A DNA stretch of 39,605 bases, from NCBI GenBank assembly GCA_027487625.1, contig JAIYDG010000475.1:1-39605 (forward strand), read 5' to 3'. Source of the DNA: Bacteroidota bacterium. Lineage in GTDB: Bacteria > Bacteroidota > Bacteroidia > UKL13-3. The position numbers and the translations under genes were made by a program. Shown here piece by piece: positions 34,881-39,605 of the stretch. Under the pieces are notes generated by a model. The model worked only from the letters and a program-made list of their open reading frames with translations. It was not told the DNA's origin and ran no database searches. The stretch's first letter is position 1. Each line of letters opens with the position of its first letter.

Positions 34881-35567
34881 ATGAGAAAATTTTTAATTTT
34901 AAGTTTGCTCATATTTAGTTCTTCCTTGTTTTGCTATTCACAAGTTGATTCAAGCACAGTTCAAAAAGAAGAAATTAAAAAGCAAGCAATTGAGTTGAGA
35001 AATAAAGTTAATGATTTTGTTAATCAAAGCACTTCTAAATCATCTGCAACTTCTTATGGTCCAGAAATTGACTCGCTCTTTATTTTTATGGTTGATTTCA
35101 AAAGAAGATATAAAGATTTAGAATTGACTTTAGATTCTGTTAAAAATAAACAAAGTGAATTAATTTATAATAATTTGAAACTTCAGAGAAAATTAGAAGT
35201 TTTTAAGGATTACCCAGATTTACCTGCACAATTCGAAAATGATGATAAAAAGAAACTAATTATCTATTTCAAATCCGCCTCTACGAATATTGATAATGTT
35301 TTTAAGTCTGAATTGAGTGATTGGCTAAAATCTATTCCTAAAAATTCTAAAATAACAATTTGGGGTTTTGCTGATGACCTTGGTAATAGCAAGCAAAACC
35401 AAGTGTTATCTCTAAAAAGAGCAAATGAAACCCAGAAAATTTTAAATCAAATTTCTGCTGGTAGTTTGCAAAGCGTTTGTATTGGTAAAGGTGAATTAAA
35501 AGTTCATTCAGCTCAAAATAAAAATACCAGCCGACAATTGAATCGTAAGGTGGTATTGTTTTATTAG
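34881..35567 (+). CDS. OmpA-family protein
   Basis: A 228-residue protein starting at ATG 34881, one base after the PorP/SprF stop. An in-frame upstream start at 34851 would overlap the previous gene and displace the signal peptide. It has a signal peptide (about 1-21, ending FCYSQ), a coiled-coil-prone linker (about 25-120) and a C-terminal OmpA-like peptidoglycan-binding domain (about 128-228). Recognisable OmpA positions are IYFKSASTNI, WGFADDLGNSKQNQVLSLKRA, GKGELK and the final NRKVVLFY. It is somewhat divergent: the usual GHTD is GFAD. In this operon it probably ties the PorP/SprF-adhesin assembly to the cell wall. A strong terminator follows. Confidence 0.88.
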   Translation: MRKFLILSLLIFSSSLFCYSQVDSSTVQKEEIKKQAIELRNKVNDFVNQSTSKSSATSYGPEIDSLFIFMVDFKRRYKDLELTLDSVKNKQSELIYNNLKLQRKLEVFKDYPDLPAQFENDDKKKLIIYFKSASTNIDNVFKSELSDWLKSIPKNSKITIWGFADDLGNSKQNQVLSLKRANETQKILNQISAGSLQSVCIGKGELKVHSAQNKNTSRQLNRKVVLFY

Positions 35568-35576
35568 TTCATTACT

Positions 35577-35618
35577 AGGGCTTTAAGGATGTTGCGCTTA
35601 AAGCCCTTTAATTTTTTT
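35577..35618 (+). terminator. Rho-independent terminator of the surface-protein operon
   Basis: A perfect 10-bp stem AGGGCTTTAA/TTAAAGCCCT (35577-35586 with 35598-35607) has an 11-base loop and is followed by TTAATTTTTTT. It lies 10 bases after the OmpA-like stop and separates the operon from ileS. Confidence 0.9.
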
Positions 35619-35645
35619 CCATTTCCAATTCTCTATTTATAATGC

Positions 35646-35653
35646 TATTTTTG
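35646..35653 (+). promoter_or_regulatory. Predicted -7 box of ileS
   Basis: TATTTTTG matches TAnnTTTG, 48 bases before the ileS ATG and after the upstream terminator, where a new promoter is needed. No clear TTG is present at the -33 position. Confidence 0.45.
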
Positions 35654-35701
35654 CAGGCTTTTAAAAATTGGCATTACTGCTATAAATGAGAGTTTTAAGA
35701 A

Positions 35702-38700
35702 ATGAGTAAGTATAAAGAGTTTAAGAAATTAGATTTTCCTGCTTTTGAAGAGGAGGTTCTGAAGTATTGGAACGAAAATCAGGTTTTTGAAAAAAGTGTA
35801 AGCAATAGAGATGGTGCTCCTTCCTTTGTTTTTTATGAAGGTCCACCTAGTGCAAATGGAATGCCCGGTATTCACCACGTGATGAGCCGTGCCGTTAAAG
35901 ACATGTTCTGTCGCTACAATACACTAAAAGGTTTTCAGGTAAAAAGAAAAGCGGGTTGGGATACACATGGTTTGCCTGTTGAATTACAAGTTGAAAAAAC
36001 ATTAGGTATTACAAAAGAAGATATCGGTAAGAAAATTTCTGTTGAAGAATACAATGAAGCTTGTCGTAAAGATGTAATGAAGTTTACAGATGTTTGGAAC
36101 AACCTTACCAATAAAATGGGTTATTGGGTTAATCTGAATGATCCATACATCACTTATGAAAACAACTACATCGAAAGTTTATGGAACTTATTAAAAAAAC
36201 TGTACGATAAAGGTTACTTATACAAAGGATACACTATTCAGCCCTATTCTCCTGCTGCAGGAACTGGATTGAGCTCACATGAATTAAATCAACCTGGAAC
36301 TTATAAGGATGTAAAAGATACGACTGCTGTAGCGATGTTTCGATTGAAGGATGCTTCTTCTGTTTATAGTGGCCCTGAATCTGTTTTTGCTTTGGCTTGG
36401 ACTACCACTCCTTGGACATTACCTTCGAATACAGCTTTAGCGGTAGGTGAAAAAATTACGTATTCAATCATAAAAACGTATAATCCTTTTACCTACGAGC
36501 CTTCTGTAATTGTGATGGCAAAGGATTTAATGGGTAAATACTTTAAGCCTGAACAAGCAGAATTGGCATTTGATTCTTATGTTGCTGGTGATAAAGTAAT
36601 TCCTTATGTTTTATTAGGTGAAATCAAGGGAAAAGATTTAGCTGGAATTGAATACGAACAATTACTTCCATTTGCAAAAGTTGAAAATGGTGATGCTTTT
36701 AAAATCATTACCGGTGATTTTGTAACTACTGAAGATGGTACAGGTATTGTTCATATTGCTCCTAGTTTTGGTGCAGATGACTTTAAAGTAGCTCGTCAGA
36801 ATGGAATTGGCTCTTTAACTTTGGTTGATAAAAGAGGAAAGTTTTTACCTGAAGTTCAAGATGGTCAATTTCTTTATGGTGAAGAATATGTAAAGGAAGC
36901 CTATTTAAATGATGCCGAAAAAGCTGCTGAATTAGAAGTTCAGAAAGTAAAATTAAGTGGTGTTATTAAAGATACTTCTAAATTAAATTATTTAAGTGTT
37001 GATGAAAGAATTGTACTTAAATTACAATTGGAAGGAAAACTTTTCAAAAAAGAAAAATACGACCATACATACCCACATTGCTGGAGAACAGATAAGCCAA
37101 TTTTATATTATCCTTTAGAAAGTTGGTTCATCAAAACAACTGCTGTTAAAGACAGATTGGTTGAATTGAACAAAACTATCAATTGGAAACCTGAACACAC
37201 TGGAACCGGACGTTTTGGAAATTGGTTGGAAAATTTGGTGGATTGGAATCTATCTCGTTCAAGATATTGGGGAACTCCATTGCCAATCTGGAAAACTGAG
37301 GATAATTCAGAAATTCGTTGTATTGGTTCAGAAGCAGAATTGTTAAAAGAAATTGAAGCTGCTGTTAAAGCTGGTTTTATGCCTGCTGATTTTGTAATGA
37401 AAGATCTTCATAAACCATTTGTTGACCAAGTGATTTTGGTTTCATCAAAAGGTGAAAAGATGTTCCGCGAACCTGATTTAATTGATGTATGGTTTGATAG
37501 CGGTGCGATGCCTTATGCACAATGGCATTGGCCTTTCGAAAATGAAGAAGTATTTAGAAACAATTTCCCTGCAGATTTTATTGCAGAGGGCGTTGACCAA
37601 ACACGCGGTTGGTTCTTTACTTTACATGCTTTATCTGTTTTATTGTTTGATAGCATTTCATACAAAAATGTAATTGCAAATGGTTTGGTTCTCGATAAAA
37701 ACGGGAACAAAATGAGCAAACGTTTAGGTAATGTGGTTGATCCTTTTGAAACGATTGCCAAATATGGTGCCGATGCTACAAGATGGTATATGGTTTCGAA
37801 CAGTGATCCTTGGGATAATCTAAAGTTTGATTTAGAAGGTGTTGCAGAAGGTCAGCGTAAATTTTTCGGAACCTTATATAATACCTATGGCTTTTTTGCA
37901 ATTTATGCCAATATCGATGGATTTGAATTTAATCCTGATAAAACAACACCATTAGCACAAAGAACAGAATTAGACAGATGGATTTATTCGAAGTTACAGA
38001 GCTTGGCTAAAAAGGTAAGAACTAATATGGATGATTATGATCCAACTCCTGCTGCAAGAGCAATAGAAGAGTTTGTTTCAGATCATTTATCGAATTGGCA
38101 CGTTCGTTTAAGCCGCAGAAGATTCTGGAAAGGGGAGATGAATGCCGATAAACAAGCTGCTTATGAAACTTTGTATGAATGTTTAATGGTTACTTCTCAG
38201 TTAATGAGTCCGATTGCTCCATTTTTCTCAGATTGGTTATACAAAAACCTAGGTGGAAAAGCAGAATCTGTGCATTTAACTGATTTACCAATTGTAAATG
38301 AAGCAGCAATTGATTTGGTACTTGAGGAACAAATGGATTATGCTCAGAAAATTTCTTCTCTGGTTTTATCTATCAGGAAAAAAGAAAACATTAAAGTTCG
38401 TCAGCCATTACAAAAAATCTTAATTCCTTTGGTTGATCAAAGAATTAAAGATGAAATTGTACATGTTCAAAATTTGATTTTGGCTGAAGTAAACGTTAAG
38501 GAACTTTCTTTTATTGATGCAATTGATAAATCTATTAAGCCTAATTTTAAAACCTTAGGAAAAAAGGTTGGTGCAAAAATGAAAGCGGTTGCAGCAGAAA
38601 TTATTTTGCTTAAACAAGATAAAATTTCAGAACTTGAGGTCAATGGCAATTGTAAAATTTTAGTTGAAGATGAAGAAATTTCAATCTTATTAGAAGATGT

Positions 38701-39046
38701 TGAAATTTTGTCGAAAGAAATTTCAGGCTACAAAGTTGCTAATGAAGGTCGCTTAACTGTGGCATTGGATGTGTCGATTAGCCCTGAATTAAAGGAGGAA
38801 GGAGTTGCCCGGGAGATTATCAGCAAGTTACAATCGCTCAGAAAAGAGATGAATTTGGAGGTAACAGATAAGATATTAATAAAAATTGAAGCTCACGATT
38901 ATATAAAAAGTTCTATTAATCAGTTCAAAAGCTATATTTGCACCGAATTATTGGCGTCCTCTATTGAGTTCGAATTGGCATCAAGCCTTGAAAACACAAT
39001 AGAAGTCGATGAAAACAGGATTCAAGTTAGTATCCAAAAAGCGTAA
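35702..39046 (+). CDS. ileS: Isoleucyl-tRNA synthetase, long IleRS2-like form with GIHH motif
   Basis: A 1114-residue class Ia aminoacyl-tRNA synthetase that attaches isoleucine to tRNA-Ile in the cytoplasm. The catalytic signature 1 lies in ANGMPGIHHV (51-60). Here the canonical HIGH tetrad reads GIHH, with the first and third residues exchanged. Signature 2 is KMSKR (near 670). The editing domain (about 200-400, including TTTPWTLPSNTALAVG) and GWDTHGLPVE are intact. A helical anticodon-binding domain (about 760-920) and a long C-terminal region complete the protein. The length and KMSKR point to the eukaryote-like IleRS2 group. The next gene starts 7 bases after the stop. Confidence 0.97.
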   Translation: MSKYKEFKKLDFPAFEEEVLKYWNENQVFEKSVSNRDGAPSFVFYEGPPSANGMPGIHHVMSRAVKDMFCRYNTLKGFQVKRKAGWDTHGLPVELQVEKTLGITKEDIGKKISVEEYNEACRKDVMKFTDVWNNLTNKMGYWVNLNDPYITYENNYIESLWNLLKKLYDKGYLYKGYTIQPYSPAAGTGLSSHELNQPGTYKDVKDTTAVAMFRLKDASSVYSGPESVFALAWTTTPWTLPSNTALAVGEKITYSIIKTYNPFTYEPSVIVMAKDLMGKYFKPEQAELAFDSYVAGDKVIPYVLLGEIKGKDLAGIEYEQLLPFAKVENGDAFKIITGDFVTTEDGTGIVHIAPSFGADDFKVARQNGIGSLTLVDKRGKFLPEVQDGQFLYGEEYVKEAYLNDAEKAAELEVQKVKLSGVIKDTSKLNYLSVDERIVLKLQLEGKLFKKEKYDHTYPHCWRTDKPILYYPLESWFIKTTAVKDRLVELNKTINWKPEHTGTGRFGNWLENLVDWNLSRSRYWGTPLPIWKTEDNSEIRCIGSEAELLKEIEAAVKAGFMPADFVMKDLHKPFVDQVILVSSKGEKMFREPDLIDVWFDSGAMPYAQWHWPFENEEVFRNNFPADFIAEGVDQTRGWFFTLHALSVLLFDSISYKNVIANGLVLDKNGNKMSKRLGNVVDPFETIAKYGADATRWYMVSNSDPWDNLKFDLEGVAEGQRKFFGTLYNTYGFFAIYANIDGFEFNPDKTTPLAQRTELDRWIYSKLQSLAKKVRTNMDDYDPTPAARAIEEFVSDHLSNWHVRLSRRRFWKGEMNADKQAAYETLYECLMVTSQLMSPIAPFFSDWLYKNLGGKAESVHLTDLPIVNEAAIDLVLEEQMDYAQKISSLVLSIRKKENIKVRQPLQKILIPLVDQRIKDEIVHVQNLILAEVNVKELSFIDAIDKSIKPNFKTLGKKVGAKMKAVAAEIILLKQDKISELEVNGNCKILVEDEEISILLEDVEILSKEISGYKVANEGRLTVALDVSISPELKEEGVAREIISKLQSLRKEMNLEVTDKILIKIEAHDYIKSSINQFKSYICTELLASSIEFELASSLENTIEVDENRIQVSIQKA

Positions 39047-39053
39047 ATTGTCT

Positions 39054-39605
39054 ATGGCCCAAAAGAGTAAAAAGTCGCCAGCAAAAAAAGCACCTGCTAA
39101 AGCGGCGAAAAAAGTTGTTGCAAAAACACCAGCTAAAAAGCAAAAAGCAGCTCCTAAAAAAGCTGCAGTGAAGACGGCTCCTAAAAAGGCGGCAGTTAAA
39201 GCGGCTCCTAAAAAAGCAGCGGTAAAAACATCTCCAAAAAAGGCAGCTAAACCTGCTCCTAAAAAAGTTGCTCCTAAAAAGGCAGCTGCTAAGCCTGCTC
39301 CTAAAAAGCAAGTGAAGAAAGTGGTAGCTAAACCTGTTGTTAAAAAGGCTGCTCCTAAAAAAGCTGTAGCAAAAAAAGCAACTAAAAAAGTGGTAGCTAA
39401 GCCTGTTGTTAAAAAAGCAACTCCTAAAAAAGCTGCTGTAAAACCAACAGCTAAAAAGCCTGTAGCTAAACCAATTGCTAAAAAAGCTGCTCCTAAAGCT
39501 GCCAAAAAAGCAATCACTCCTACTAAACCAGTTGCAAAAAAGACAGTTGCAAAAGCAGCTCCTAAAAAAGCGGCTGTAAAGGTTGCTCCTAAAAATGCTC
39601 CTGCA
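39054..39605 (+). CDS. Lys/Ala/Pro-rich basic protein, N-terminal part; possible tail of a DksA/TraR-type regulator
   Basis: An open frame from ATG 39054 runs to the window edge (184 codons, incomplete). The sequence uses only Met, Ala, Gln, Lys, Ser, Pro, Val, Thr, Ile and Asn. There is no acidic, aromatic, Leu, Gly, Arg, His or Cys residue. It is built from APKKA-type units, with KKVVAKPVVKKA occurring twice. This resembles histone-H1-like or AlgP-like disordered DNA- or RNA-binding tails. In many Bacteroidota, as far as I recall, ileS is followed by a DksA/TraR C4 zinc-finger gene and then lspA. The most likely reading is therefore a DksA-type protein with a long basic tail, but the zinc finger lies outside the window. 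It is co-directional with ileS with a 7-base gap. Confidence 0.7.
   Translation, partial: MAQKSKKSPAKKAPAKAAKKVVAKTPAKKQKAAPKKAAVKTAPKKAAVKAAPKKAAVKTSPKKAAKPAPKKVAPKKAAAKPAPKKQVKKVVAKPVVKKAAPKKAVAKKATKKVVAKPVVKKATPKKAAVKPTAKKPVAKPIAKKAAPKAAKKAITPTKPVAKKTVAKAAPKKAAVKVAPKNAPA

Noticed and set aside
38981-39517. Minus-strand 178-codon frame rich in Ala, Phe, Leu and Gly opposite the basic-protein gene
   Set aside because: It is the mirror of the APKKA-type repeats (AGC/TTT-rich reverse complement). The plus strand has a proper start 7 bases after ileS, and the minus frame overlaps ileS.

Overview
The window looks like a chromosome segment from a member of the Bacteroidota (Bacteroidetes). The DNA is AT-rich. 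It encodes type IX secretion system (T9SS) parts and T9SS cargo with C-terminal sorting domains: PorZ, a PorP/SprF protein, and cargo with type-A-like and gliding-motility-type tails. It carries TAnnTTTG-type -7 promoter boxes and a long isoleucyl-tRNA synthetase with a GIHH/KMSKR active site. No rRNA, tRNA, CRISPR array, insertion sequence or phage gene was seen. Genus and species cannot be told from the sequence alone.

Left part (1-8445): the 5' two-thirds or more of ATP-dependent PEP carboxykinase (pckA, minus strand, running off the left edge) is divergent from a three-gene plus-strand operon. That operon encodes an ABC exporter with an unusually eroded nucleotide-binding domain, a HlyD-type periplasmic adaptor and a TolC-type outer-membrane channel, together a type-I-secretion-like envelope-spanning machine. 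A small secreted MORN-type protein and metF follow on the minus strand.

Middle (8446-16293, all minus strand): a compact cluster of poorly known secreted or membrane proteins (11813 to 8875) with tight junctions contains one small gene that looks broken by a single-base frameshift. Then come a small membrane protein translationally coupled to a zinc-independent quinone-oxidoreductase-like enzyme, and the T9SS component porZ. porZ is divergent from an HAE3-type RND exporter (16507-18852, plus).

Right part (19012-35567, plus): a large surface-protein locus. It encodes a 3156-residue multidomain T9SS cargo protein (fibronectin III, nested LamG domains, sorting domain). Next are a 1723-residue protein with 15 tandem cadherin-like repeats and a gliding-motility-type C-terminal domain, a PorP/SprF-type outer-membrane protein with a helical tail, and an OmpA-like protein. 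A strong rho-independent terminator closes the block. The two giant proteins share a roughly 100-residue module, which ties them together. The likely picture is that the PorP/SprF protein helps export or anchor the cadherin-repeat adhesin, with the OmpA-like protein attaching the assembly to peptidoglycan.

Right edge (35702-39605): ileS, then the start of a gene encoding an extremely Lys/Ala/Pro-rich protein, possibly the N-terminal tail of a DksA/TraR-type zinc-finger protein.

The most interesting points are: the three-domain higher-order period in the cadherin array; the shared module between the two giant proteins; LamG domains inserted inside other domains; the eroded ABC ATPase; the swapped GIHH motif in IleRS; a TGGC-repeat element placed directly after stop codons of several genes in gene-sense orientation; and the frameshifted small gene.
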